The translations under genes and the position numbers were made by a program. The notes under the pieces were generated by a model. It ran no database searches and had not been told where the DNA came from. It was given only the letters and a program-made list of their open reading frames with translations. Positions 35,778-43,702 of a stretch of 64,000 nt of DNA are shown one piece after another; the stretch's first letter is position 1; every line of letters begins with the position of its first letter. The stretch lies in contig NZ_AP024590.1 of assembly GCF_018323985.1 (NCBI RefSeq), positions 2,666,001-2,730,000 of the forward strand, given 5' to 3'. The stretch comes from Enterobacter kobei (lineage in GTDB: Bacteria > Pseudomonadota > Gammaproteobacteria > Enterobacterales > Enterobacteriaceae).

Positions 35778-36486
35778 TTATCAGCTCCTTATGACGCACC
35801 ACCCGAACGGTGCGGTCGCGGTAATATTTTCCGTATGGCACCCGGGCCGAAAGTTGCCCGGTGATATGATGCAGGATGAGGTTGTCGCCGAGGTATACCG
35901 CAGCATGATTGGTGACCTGCGCCTGTACGCGCATCATGATCATGTCGCCGGGGCGAATATCCGTCGGGTCAACTTCGAAAAAACCCTCAGCCTGCCAGTT
36001 ATCGTCGTAGCGGTTTTCGCCCTGTTCCCACCACTCATACGGCACCGAGTAATTGCCCAGGGCAATGCCGTGCTCACGCTGATACCACTCACGGATAAGC
36101 GACCAGCAGTCTGCAAAGCCAAGCACCCAGCGCCGCCCGGTATAATCCCTGTCTTCTCTTGGCGAGAGCGTGCAAAAATCACCGTCAGGCCATGACATGA
36201 TCCCCCACTCCACGCCGGACCAGTCGCACTGGATACGATCGTGCTCTGACGGCAGCAGTTGCACTACGTCCGGGTGAGAATGAACGATCATGATGATTTC
36301 GCCCTGCTCCTCCGCCGCCAGCCTGTCTTCCGGCGCCAGCGTGAATGCCTCTGTCGGGTTGTCTGCAATGTTGCGACATGGAATGTAGTTCTGCGCCCGT
36401 CCGGACTGCACCACGACGCCACACGCTTCCTTCGGATATTCCGCTGCCACATGCTCAGCAATGGCTTTCATTAACTTTTTGCGCAT
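35755..36486 (-). CDS. Tail tip protein K, JAB/MPN plus NlpC/P60 peptidase
   Basis: A 243-residue protein in two parts. A Mov34/JAB metallopeptidase domain has H-S-H-P-D near 90. An NlpC/P60 cysteine peptidase domain has A-D-C-W-S-L near 125 and the catalytic His in T-N-H-A-A-V-Y near 193. Lambda gpK has the same organisation. The peptidase probably cuts peptidoglycan stem peptides or processes the tip. Confidence 0.92.
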   Translation of the reverse strand: MRKKLMKAIAEHVAAEYPKEACGVVVQSGRAQNYIPCRNIADNPTEAFTLAPEDRLAAEEQGEIIMIVHSHPDVVQLLPSEHDRIQCDWSGVEWGIMSWPDGDFCTLSPREDRDYTGRRWVLGFADCWSLIREWYQREHGIALGNYSVPYEWWEQGENRYDDNWQAEGFFEVDPTDIRPGDMIMMRVQAQVTNHAAVYLGDNLILHHITGQLSARVPYGKYYRDRTVRVVRHKELINAENVDP

Positions 36487-36488
36487 GC

Positions 36489-37226
36489 TTATTTCCCCTG
36501 GAGGTTTGCCGCAGGGAACCCGCCGAACGATAACGGATTGCCTTCCCCAAACCTGGCCTCACAGTCAGGCAGCCGACCACTACAGACGTCCAGCGCCGGA
36601 TTGTTCGTTGGTGTGCCGTCTTTCAGGAAATAACGGTTTCCGGCGTAATCGCAGCCGTTGCCGGTTCGGTACCAGCCCCGCATGCACCAGGTGCAGACAG
36701 GCGTAATTTGCCGGGTGGGTAGTTGCAGGTTCTGAACATCGAAGGGTGAACACAGCTCGAAATCCACCTGCATCCGTGTTTCAGCGGTCTTTGCGTTGAC
36801 GTAAAACAGCTGCACCCGCTCATCTGCCGGGCTGGCGTTCGGGTTGCCCGCTGCCCAGTTTGCAGCATCGAGGTATTTCGCCAGGGTGGTGTGTATTTTC
36901 ACCTTTGCTTTGACCATGTCGTCGTATTCCAGACACAGCGCAGTGACGTAGTTGCCGATATTCGACACGGATAGCGTGGGCGTCGGCTGTGCGCCGGTGC
37001 TGGATAACTCCATGCCCTTTAGCTCGTACGGGTATGGATCGTACTGCTGGCTCTGCCAGATGATGGCGGGAAGATTATCAGCAGCGAACGCAGCCCAACC
37101 TCTGGGGTCAATGTTGTGCGCGTGAAAGCGCAGCACGGTATCCATGCCGAAAGCGGTACCGTCAATTTCAATTAGCCGTATTAGCTGGCCCGGCTGCAGT
37201 TGCTGGATGTCACCTGAAAAACTCAT
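36489..37226 (-). CDS. Minor tail protein L (Fe-S)
   Basis: A 245-residue gpL homologue. Conserved Cys residues in V-C-T-W-C-M-R-G, G-C-D-Y, V-C-S-G and P-D-C-E-A in the C-terminal domain match the ligands of the [4Fe-4S] cluster described in lambda gpL. It forms part of the distal tail ring. The stop is two bases from the K start. Confidence 0.9.
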   Translation of the reverse strand: MSFSGDIQQLQPGQLIRLIEIDGTAFGMDTVLRFHAHNIDPRGWAAFAADNLPAIIWQSQQYDPYPYELKGMELSSTGAQPTPTLSVSNIGNYVTALCLEYDDMVKAKVKIHTTLAKYLDAANWAAGNPNASPADERVQLFYVNAKTAETRMQVDFELCSPFDVQNLQLPTRQITPVCTWCMRGWYRTGNGCDYAGNRYFLKDGTPTNNPALDVCSGRLPDCEARFGEGNPLSFGGFPAANLQGK

Positions 37227-37236
37227 ATTAGGCCCA

Positions 37237-37262
37237 TAAAAAAGGCCGCATCAGCGGCCTGT
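37237..37262 (-). terminator. Terminator-like hairpin between M and L
   Basis: Minus strand AGGCCGC-TGAT-GCGGCCT followed by six T residues, directly upstream of the L gene inside the late operon. It would need antitermination to be read through. Confidence 0.75.
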
Positions 37263-37282
37263 TATCGAATGGAGCGGGGAAT

Positions 37283-37624
37283 TTACGGCGCGAAGGCCTG
37301 CTCAAACACAAAAGATATTTCAACAAAACCACCGTTCGGGAATGTGGGACTGACAGAATCAGCCTTAACCCGGTAGAGTTTTCTTTCCCCCCATGGATTC
37401 ACCCACCAGAAAGATTTGATGACATGGCTAAGAAGAAACTCCCGCACCGGCTTCATTGCTGCCACTTTCCCGCTACACGTTAAATTCCAGGTTTCAGCAG
37501 CCGTGTTAATTCCGGCGCTGGCCACCTGTTTATAGCCATCCCCAAACTGTGCCTGCAGCGTGGCCACATTCGTTGAGCCACTTGCATCGGTGCGAACGCA
37601 CCAGGTAAACGTATCGATTGCCAT
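37283..37624 (-). CDS. Minor tail protein M
   Basis: A 113-residue phage minor tail protein. It contains F-G-D-G-Y-K-Q-V-A and F-W-W-V-N-P-W-G, the marks of the lambda gpM family, which forms the distal-tail hub that the tape measure contacts. Lies 25 bases after the tape measure stop. Confidence 0.9.
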   Translation of the reverse strand: MAIDTFTWCVRTDASGSTNVATLQAQFGDGYKQVASAGINTAAETWNLTCSGKVAAMKPVREFLLSHVIKSFWWVNPWGERKLYRVKADSVSPTFPNGGFVEISFVFEQAFAP

Positions 37625-37649
37625 ATGTTTTCCGCAATGAACCGGAATA

Positions 37650-40600
37650 TCACGTCCGGCGATAAAGGATACCGCCTGGCGATATTTCTTTTCGCAGGCG
37701 CTCAGTCAGGGTCTTCTGCACAATACCTTCAAGCTGTCTGGCGGTGCTGGCTGTATTTGCGTTATTCACCTCGCCGCCAAAGCCTTCCTGCGAAATACTT
37801 ACAGGTGCATGGATTATCAGTTGGGTATTGCTGGCAGAGGCGGTATTAACACCTGAGCTCACCGCCCTGACACCAAGTGAACCGTCAGATGCTCTGGTTA
37901 AGGGCATAATCGCTTCCGGCCCTGCCTCGGCAAATACACCAGCACCCTGCGAGAATGCAAAGAATTGTGGCGAATTGTAGACGCCGTTACTGAAGGCGCT
38001 TAGTGATGGAGAATCGTATACGCCGCCCAGGGCATTGAACTTGATGCCAGCAGCCGCAGAGTCATACAGGCCCGAGGGAGTCGAACCGCCACCGGCGCCA
38101 CCGCTGAAATAGCTAGCCACGCCACCAGCCAGAGAGCCAAACAAGCCCGAGCTGGATGAACCACCGCCCATCGCGCTTACCACCGCCATCTGCAGAGCTA
38201 CCTTTTCGATGATCTGCAGGACGGAAACGCCCCAGGCTTTCCAGCTGACTTTATTACCTTCCAGCATTGAGGTCACGTTACTGAAAGCGCTGTCGATGGC
38301 GGTCTTAACTCCATCTGCCACGGTGCCGGATACGTTGCTGATTTCGTCGAACCAGTTGGCATATCCGCGCGATACCCCGGACATCCAGTCAGACTCCGCC
38401 GCGGCGATAGCCTTATATTTTTTGTCGAGAGCATCAAGAGCAGCGGCTCGCTGGGCTATGGCTTCGGTGCCACCATCTGTTTTGGCAAAAACGCGGTCAA
38501 TCTGCTGAGTCTCATCGAACCGGCTTCGCTGGCGATCACTCATGCCTGCGGTGTCAGTCGAGAGCGTTACCTCGTCCCGGAACTTCCTGGCCGCGTCCGT
38601 CAGGTCACGCAGAGCATCAGCCTGTTCACGCTGTTTACGAACGTTCTCGTCTGCCTTCTGGTTCCACTTTGCCAGCTCGGCTGACGCTGCCTGAATAGCG
38701 CGGCGCTGCTCGTCGGTCCATTTAGTACCGGCCTGATGCGAGGCGGCATAGAGTTCTGAGGCTTTTTCACCTTCTGTTGCGCGCACACGTTGCACGTCAA
38801 TGGCCACGCTCAGATCGGCCATTTTTCGGGAATACTGCTCCGCCGTACTTGCCGCTTCGCGCTCGGCTTTATTTTGTGCGTTAGTCGCGGCAGTAGCATC
38901 CTTCTTGGCCTGCGCTGCGGCGGCGTCCTTTTTGGCAGCCTGGTCTTTCCTGTAGATATAGGTGGTATACAGATCGCCCGTCAGCTTCAGATCTTCAGCT
39001 TCATAGACAAACTGCTGATGCTGCTTCGCAAGACCATCCATACCCGCCAGCACCACATCGCGCTGTGCTTTATCCAGTGCTGTTTGCTGCTGTGGGGTGG
39101 CTTTTGCTGTCGATAATACCGGTCCCGCATACTGAGGTGGCGTAGCGGATGCTGTCGCCGACATCGAGCGATTAAGAAGGTCATATGCGCCTTTCAGAAT
39201 AGAAACTGCACCTGCCTGCTCAATGGCTTTCTGTGTAGCCAGATCGCTGGCGTCATTCACCAGCTTCTGCGTCTGCCCTACCTTTGCGGCGGTCTGTTCG
39301 CGCTGGTACTCCAGCTGATTCAGCTTGTCGGTGAGCTCTACGTTTTTGGCCGTGATGTCAGCCTGATCCATAAAGGTGTTGATCAGGGTCATCGTCGGGT
39401 TTCGGTTGTAATCCTGCTGGATTTTGTCCATCGCCCTGAGGCTGTCTTTCACCTTTGCGATCTGTGAATCGAGATCGGCCAGATCCTGCTTTTGAGCCTG
39501 TAATGATGTACGGGCGTCGGCAGCAGTTGAGCGAAGACCAAGCACCGACATTTTCTGTAGCTTTGCGTTGATCTCGTCAAGGTTATTGGCAAAGCCGACT
39601 GCCTCACGGTGAACCTGTTGGGTGTGCTGATACAGGCCATACATCGCGGCGCCGGCACCAATAATCACTCCCGGCCACCCGCCGAGAATGCCCAGTACGC
39701 CGCTACCCAGGCGGGACATCACCGAGGCCGTGTTAGTGAGGTTATTTACAGCCGAAGCCCGGCCAGCAAGAGCGATATTAAGCGAAGCCTGGGCGGCGGC
39801 AAGATTCCGCTCTGCAACGATCTGCGCCTCGATACTGGTTGCTGCTGCGCGTGCCTGTTGCGCCCGGTAAAGCGCCTGGCGGCCAGCCGCTACGCTGACC
39901 TGAGCACCGCGAACCTGCGCCTGGGCCAGTGCAACTTCTGCGACCGCGTTGGCGAGTACCGCGCGCGTAGACTGGCCCACGCTGCCGACCATGTTGCCAA
40001 AGTAACGGGCCAGACCTACGCCCACCAGCAGCCCTGCGGTATTGGCCACATCGTCAATGTTCGTCGCCAGGCCATCCAGAATACCGGAAAGCGTGGATGA
40101 TGCGCCGACGGCATCGTTAGCACCGCCTACCCAGGCAAGAAAGGCGTTCTGCACTTTCTGTGCAGATTCGCTGATAGAGGCTGGGAGGGTTTCAAATTCT
40201 TTGCGCAGTATCTCCACATTGGTCAGCAGCGGGACGATTTTATCAGTCGTCAGCTCACCATTATTTGCCATATTGCGCAGGCCGCCAACGGTGGTACCCA
40301 GGCCATCAGCCAGCAGCTTCGCCAGGCGGCCGCCGCTCTCCATAATGGCGTTAAACTCTTCCCCCCTCAGAACGCCGGAGCCCAGCGCCTGGCTCAGCTG
40401 AGTGATAACAGAACTCGCCTCTTCCGTACTGGCACCGGAGAGTTTCAGCGAAGTAGCGACGGTTTCTGTCACTTTGGCCACGTCAGCAGATGCATACCCG
40501 GCATCACGCAGGGACTGGGCAATTCGGCTATAGAGGTTACTGTTCGCTTCAAGAGAGGTTCCGGTGCGCTGGCTGATCTCCATGAGCACGCGCTGAGATT

Positions 40601-40928
40601 GAGCGTAATCTTCACTGGAAGAGGATGCCAGGCGCAGGCGGCCGTTAAGCTGGTTCCAGGTGTCCGCATAAGCAATCAGTTGATTCGTTGCAAATGCCCC
40701 CGCCCAGGCACCGGCAAGTTCTGTTGCTGATGAACGCACTGATGCCAGTTGGGAATTTAGTTCTGCAAGAGATCGCTGAGTTTCACGCGTGGCAGCTGCA
40801 GCTTTTTTCCCGCCCTGCTCCATAGTGCGGTAATAATCCGTTCCCATGCGGGAAGCTCTGGCGATCTCTGACTGGAAAGAAGATGAGTTCGCCGAAATTT
40901 TGATGATTAGCTCGCGCAGCGTTGCCAT
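37650..40928 (-). CDS. Tape measure protein
   Basis: A 1092-residue protein. The N-terminal tape-measure domain (about 60-260) has L-S-Q-A-L-G-S-G-V-L-R-G-E-E-F-N. Long helical coiled-coil regions (450-900, Ala/Gln/Lys-rich), hydrophobic segments near 400-435 and a C-terminal Gly/Ser-rich part follow. It sets tail length and is ejected with DNA. At about 0.15 nm per residue it predicts a tail around 150 nm, slightly longer than lambda (gpH 853 residues). Confidence 0.95.
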   Translation of the reverse strand: MATLRELIIKISANSSSFQSEIARASRMGTDYYRTMEQGGKKAAAATRETQRSLAELNSQLASVRSSATELAGAWAGAFATNQLIAYADTWNQLNGRLRLASSSSEDYAQSQRVLMEISQRTGTSLEANSNLYSRIAQSLRDAGYASADVAKVTETVATSLKLSGASTEEASSVITQLSQALGSGVLRGEEFNAIMESGGRLAKLLADGLGTTVGGLRNMANNGELTTDKIVPLLTNVEILRKEFETLPASISESAQKVQNAFLAWVGGANDAVGASSTLSGILDGLATNIDDVANTAGLLVGVGLARYFGNMVGSVGQSTRAVLANAVAEVALAQAQVRGAQVSVAAGRQALYRAQQARAAATSIEAQIVAERNLAAAQASLNIALAGRASAVNNLTNTASVMSRLGSGVLGILGGWPGVIIGAGAAMYGLYQHTQQVHREAVGFANNLDEINAKLQKMSVLGLRSTAADARTSLQAQKQDLADLDSQIAKVKDSLRAMDKIQQDYNRNPTMTLINTFMDQADITAKNVELTDKLNQLEYQREQTAAKVGQTQKLVNDASDLATQKAIEQAGAVSILKGAYDLLNRSMSATASATPPQYAGPVLSTAKATPQQQTALDKAQRDVVLAGMDGLAKQHQQFVYEAEDLKLTGDLYTTYIYRKDQAAKKDAAAAQAKKDATAATNAQNKAEREAASTAEQYSRKMADLSVAIDVQRVRATEGEKASELYAASHQAGTKWTDEQRRAIQAASAELAKWNQKADENVRKQREQADALRDLTDAARKFRDEVTLSTDTAGMSDRQRSRFDETQQIDRVFAKTDGGTEAIAQRAAALDALDKKYKAIAAAESDWMSGVSRGYANWFDEISNVSGTVADGVKTAIDSAFSNVTSMLEGNKVSWKAWGVSVLQIIEKVALQMAVVSAMGGGSSSSGLFGSLAGGVASYFSGGAGGGSTPSGLYDSAAAGIKFNALGGVYDSPSLSAFSNGVYNSPQFFAFSQGAGVFAEAGPEAIMPLTRASDGSLGVRAVSSGVNTASASNTQLIIHAPVSISQEGFGGEVNNANTASTARQLEGIVQKTLTERLRKEISPGGILYRRT

Positions 40929-40938
40929 ATTTTACCCA

Positions 40939-40961
40939 TAAAAAAGCCCGCAGCCGCGGGC
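40939..40961 (-). terminator. Terminator-like hairpin before tape measure
   Basis: Minus strand GCCCGC-GGCT-GCGGGC then six T residues, immediately upstream of the tape measure gene and just after the T-like stop. Confidence 0.75.
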
Positions 40962-40962
40962 G

Positions 40963-41226
40963 TCAAAGACTGGACATCCATTCTTCAAGTTCAGAGACAT
41001 CAGCGCCTTCTTCCTGCTCACCCCATTTCAGCATCACATCAGGGATAGTGAATTTCCCACCCTGAGAGTTCAGGGTTGCAACGGAGATCTGCGCCGCCTG
41101 CGCATCGGCGCGCCAGTCGCCAATGGGGCTGATGCGATCGAACTCGATCCACATCTTCAGCTCACTGGCGGTGATGGTCTGGCGTAGTTCGTGGAGGGTG
41201 CGCCCCAGCCGGAGCGCCAACGACAT
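40963..41226 (-). CDS. Tail assembly T-domain, translated as GT fusion
   Basis: An 87-residue frame (M-S-L-A-L-R-L-G-R-T-L-H-E-L) with a C-terminal acidic tail, of the DUF4035/lambda T type. As in lambda it probably has no independent product. It is joined to the G-like protein by a -1 frameshift at 41256-41262, the shifted frame reading through K-Q-P-L-T-F-F-L into this domain. The GT chaperone binds the tape measure and recruits tail tube subunits. Confidence 0.85.
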   Translation of the reverse strand: MSLALRLGRTLHELRQTITASELKMWIEFDRISPIGDWRADAQAAQISVATLNSQGGKFTIPDVMLKWGEQEEGADVSELEEWMSSL

Positions 41227-41249
41227 CAGAAAGAAGGTCAGCGGCTGCT

Positions 41250-41651
41250 TTACGGCTTTCCCGCTTCTTCCTGACTCATTCCGAGGTTGAGAGCCTGTGC
41301 CAGAAGGCGCGAGTGGACCGGGCCATAAATTTTAGAAACCTGCTTCTGATCATCATCGCTGAAAACGCGAGCGCCGTTTTCATCCAGCAGAACGTCAATG
41401 AAGAGAACGACATCGGCCTCTTTGTTACGCAGGAACTTCTCCGCCTCAGTCAGCTTCGGTGCTTCTTCCCCTTCGGCCAGTTGCGGATTAACGATTTCCC
41501 TGAATTTCACCCAGGCATCCCCGGACGGTTCGCGCAGCATAACCTTTGCGCCATCCCATTCAGGGACCGTGACACCGTCTTTAGTGCGGTAGGCTTTCGA
41601 TGCAGTAAGGGCCACGTTGCGTAATGAATTCTGTGATGTTCTTTGCGCCAT
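41250..41651 (-). CDS. Tail assembly chaperone G
   Basis: A 133-residue protein that coats the tape measure before tube polymerisation. It is Lys/Glu-rich with W-V-K-F-R-E-I-V and a C-terminal M-S-Q-E-E-A-G-K-P. The slippery heptamer lies just before its stop. The long product G-T would span 40963-41651. Position between tail tube and tape measure is diagnostic. Confidence 0.88.
   Translation of the reverse strand: MAQRTSQNSLRNVALTASKAYRTKDGVTVPEWDGAKVMLREPSGDAWVKFREIVNPQLAEGEEAPKLTEAEKFLRNKEADVVLFIDVLLDENGARVFSDDDQKQVSKIYGPVHSRLLAQALNLGMSQEEAGKP
41256..41262 (-). promoter_or_regulatory. Programmed -1 frameshift site (GGGAAAG)
   Basis: The minus-strand heptamer G-GGA-AAG is in the X-XXY-YYZ phase relative to the G frame, five bases before the G stop codon. 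It is the same heptamer used by lambda G/T. Slipping gives G-K-A-V-K-Q-P-L and enters the T frame. Confidence 0.88.
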
Positions 41652-41684
41652 TTCATTTTTCTCTTGTTACATGGTCTGAGGGAT

Positions 41685-41705
41685 AAAAAAGCGGCCGAAG
41701 CCGCT
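41685..41705 (-). terminator. Terminator-like hairpin after the tail tube gene
   Basis: Minus strand AGCGGC-TTCG-GCCGCT with six T residues, between the tail tube gene and G. Confidence 0.72.
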
Positions 41706-42175
41706 CAGGAACCAGATGCGTAAATGCGCTTAGGCTTGCCACGAACGCGCAGCGAATAGGTCGCACCAACAACCGAAGAGGTTGCCGCAGACCAGGAGCT
41801 CTGACGAACCTCCACCAGCACATAAAAACCGTTGCCTGACGGGAACACCACGCGCAGCGCGCGCAGTTCGTCATTTTCGTAAGCGGTCTGAAGTGCCTCC
41901 TGTGATGCTTCATCACCAACCCAGTTACGGGTGATGCTCATTTCAGCAGGCGCGGCGAGGCCGTTGGTTTGCTCCTGTTCAGTTGAGCACAGCGTGGTAA
42001 CGTCAATGTCACCCTTCTGGCCGCCGGTAAAGGTGATTTCCTTCGTCGCACAGGCCGCTTCCAGCCAGGTAATTCCGGCGCCCGGAAAAGTGGAGGATGT
42101 AAAATCCTCGGCTGTTACAGGCGCATCGGAGACGGCAACAGTCATCCCCTTTGTGACTTCGTATTTACTGCTCAT
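41705..42175 (-). CDS. Major tail tube protein
   Basis: A 156-residue tube subunit. T-W-L-E-A-A-C-A-T-K-E-I-T-F is followed by a beta-rich core and a C-terminal Y-S-L-R-V-R-G-K-P-K-R. This is the short form of the lambda V family without the Ig-like C-terminal domain. Position after the tail terminator and before the G/T chaperones fits. Confidence 0.88.
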   Translation of the reverse strand: MSSKYEVTKGMTVAVSDAPVTAEDFTSSTFPGAGITWLEAACATKEITFTGGQKGDIDVTTLCSTEQEQTNGLAAPAEMSITRNWVGDEASQEALQTAYENDELRALRVVFPSGNGFYVLVEVRQSSWSAATSSVVGATYSLRVRGKPKRIYASGS

Positions 42176-42187
42176 GATTTCTCCATA

Positions 42188-42212
42188 TAAAAAAAGACCG
42201 CCGAAGCGGTCT
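42188..42212 (-). terminator. Terminator-like hairpin before the tail tube gene
   Basis: Minus strand AGACCGC-TTCG-GCGGTCT followed by seven T residues, directly upstream of the tail tube gene. Confidence 0.75.
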
Positions 42213-42228
42213 GTGATGGTGAGCGAGC

Positions 42229-42576
42229 CTAAACGATTACTCGAAATTCAAGCGTGGCCCGGTGATAGTGCAGATCAGGCTCATAGGCTGGCGTCTTAAC
42301 GATGTTTTCTGGTTTCAGTACCTGCAGGGCATCCAGCGCCATATTCCTGATCGTGCGTGCTTCGGTGATGGTGCGGGAATAGACATCAACCTGAACCGAA
42401 ACAGCAGACTCAGCCTGGCCACAAAGAACGTCAGCTGCCAGAACAGTGATGATCGAGAAAATTACCCACGGCGGCGATACAGAAGGATTCCCGTCACTAC
42501 CGAGCGGCGCAACGTAGGGGTAAACCTGCCCTCCTGCCAGCGGTGCCAGCAGGGGATAAAGATCATCTTCCGTCAT
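42229..42576 (-). CDS. Tail terminator protein (DUF3168)
   Basis: A 115-residue DUF3168-type protein starting M-T-E-D-D-L-Y-P-L-L-A-P-L, with the core P-P-W-V-I-F-S-I and V-S-V-Q-V-D-V-Y. Family members cap the tail tube and join it to the head. It overlaps the preceding gene by four bases. Confidence 0.85.
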   Translation of the reverse strand: MTEDDLYPLLAPLAGGQVYPYVAPLGSDGNPSVSPPWVIFSIITVLAADVLCGQAESAVSVQVDVYSRTITEARTIRNMALDALQVLKPENIVKTPAYEPDLHYHRATLEFRVIV

Positions 42577-43022
42577 TTGCTTAGTGCCTCATCAATGGCC
42601 TGGTTCATGCGTCTGAATGCGACCTCCGTTGCCTGCTCCTGGCGAACATCAAACGCGGGACGAATGAAAGGATGCGGCGGCATGTTAACGGTTCCCATTT
42701 CGACGAAGCGCCAGTAAAAGGCGTTTCTGGGATTATTCGCCCTCATCGTGTTATCGCTGTTGCCGGTGCTCGGGTTGACACCACGAATATGAATGCCGGA
42801 AGATATTTCTCCGCGGCGCCGTGAGCGCTGAGTAAGGACAACCACGTTTTTCTTCAGTTTCCCGCTCCGCTCAGGCGCACGTGCGATCACCTCCTCCTTA
42901 AGCACTTCGCCCCCGGCGCGTGTGGCATCACGAAGAACTTTGTTATTTTCAGCACGGCTAAGCGCCTCCAGATCTTTGGAGATATTATTCAATCCGGAAA
43001 AATCGAGGCTCGTCTCAATCAT
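42573..43022 (-). CDS. HK97 gp10-family neck protein
   Basis: A 149-residue protein of the HK97 gp10 family, beginning M-I-E-T-S-L-D-F-S-G-L; A-P-E-R-S-G-K-L-K-K and F-V-E-M-G-T are family marks. The start at 43022 is fixed by the ATGA overlap with the stop of the preceding gene; a longer frame to 43064 is rejected. It acts in head-tail joining. Confidence 0.88.
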   Translation of the reverse strand: MIETSLDFSGLNNISKDLEALSRAENNKVLRDATRAGGEVLKEEVIARAPERSGKLKKNVVVLTQRSRRRGEISSGIHIRGVNPSTGNSDNTMRANNPRNAFYWRFVEMGTVNMPPHPFIRPAFDVRQEQATEVAFRRMNQAIDEALSK

Positions 43023-43357
43023 TTTTCGGCCCCCTGCTTGCAAAGGATTTCCAGCAGCACGCAACGGCTATCGGGAATAGACGGGCCGACAACATTCAAA
43101 ACCGCCCCCTTGTACGCCCCACTGAGCACTTTAAGCCGCGATGAAGCGGTTATATCCCGCCTGAAACGTACCCAGATACGTACTGTTGCTGGTGCAGATT
43201 CTGCTCCAGAAGAAATTTGTTCTCGACCACTGATGCCCTTCACTTCAGCCCAGATAGTTTTTCCTTCTTCCCATTTATCTATCGGTTGTCCAGTAGAATC
43301 CCGGCTTGAAGTGAAATTCAGGATAGTGATTCGGTCACGTAGTCGTCCTGCCTGCAC
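43019..43357 (-). CDS. Head-tail adaptor (phage head closure protein)
   Basis: A 112-residue protein of the SPP1 gp16/HK97 head closure family. G-R-L-R-D-R-I-T-I-L is the usual start and I-W-A-E-V-K-G-I-S-G-R-E the core. It seals the connector after DNA packaging. Confidence 0.88.
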   Translation of the reverse strand: MQAGRLRDRITILNFTSSRDSTGQPIDKWEEGKTIWAEVKGISGREQISSGAESAPATVRIWVRFRRDITASSRLKVLSGAYKGAVLNVVGPSIPDSRCVLLEILCKQGAEK

Positions 43358-43369
43358 AGAGCCTCCTCG

Positions 43370-43702
43370 CTACAAGATAGTTGGCCGTCGAAGATCGTAG
43401 ATAAGCATCGTGACGGAATACGGAAGTTCACCCTGCTTAAGTTTGTCCTCCTCCTCTCCGCCCCGGTTGCGGTCCAGCCAGCCCAGCAGCATTAGCAGAG
43501 CCGTCTGGGTCCGACGCAGAGGTTCGCCTTCAATCAAATCTCCGCTGGGTTTGACGATTTGGTCGCGGCTTCCCTGAACGTAAGAGAGAATAGCAGCGCT
43601 GCCAGCCTGAATTTTCATGGTCAGATCGGCATTGCCGGCGTCCTCATCGGAGTCAATGCGCAGGTGCTCTTTCGCCTGTTCAAGAGTGACAAGTTCAATC
43701 AC
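43370..43702 (-). CDS. Head-tail connector (gp6-like)
   Basis: A 110-residue helical protein. T-L-E-Q-A-K-E-H-L-R-I-D is the hallmark of the HK97 gp6/connector family, which forms a ring under the portal. Four-base overlap with the repeat protein gene before it. Confidence 0.9.
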   Translation of the reverse strand: MIELVTLEQAKEHLRIDSDEDAGNADLTMKIQAGSAAILSYVQGSRDQIVKPSGDLIEGEPLRRTQTALLMLLGWLDRNRGGEEEDKLKQGELPYSVTMLIYDLRRPTIL

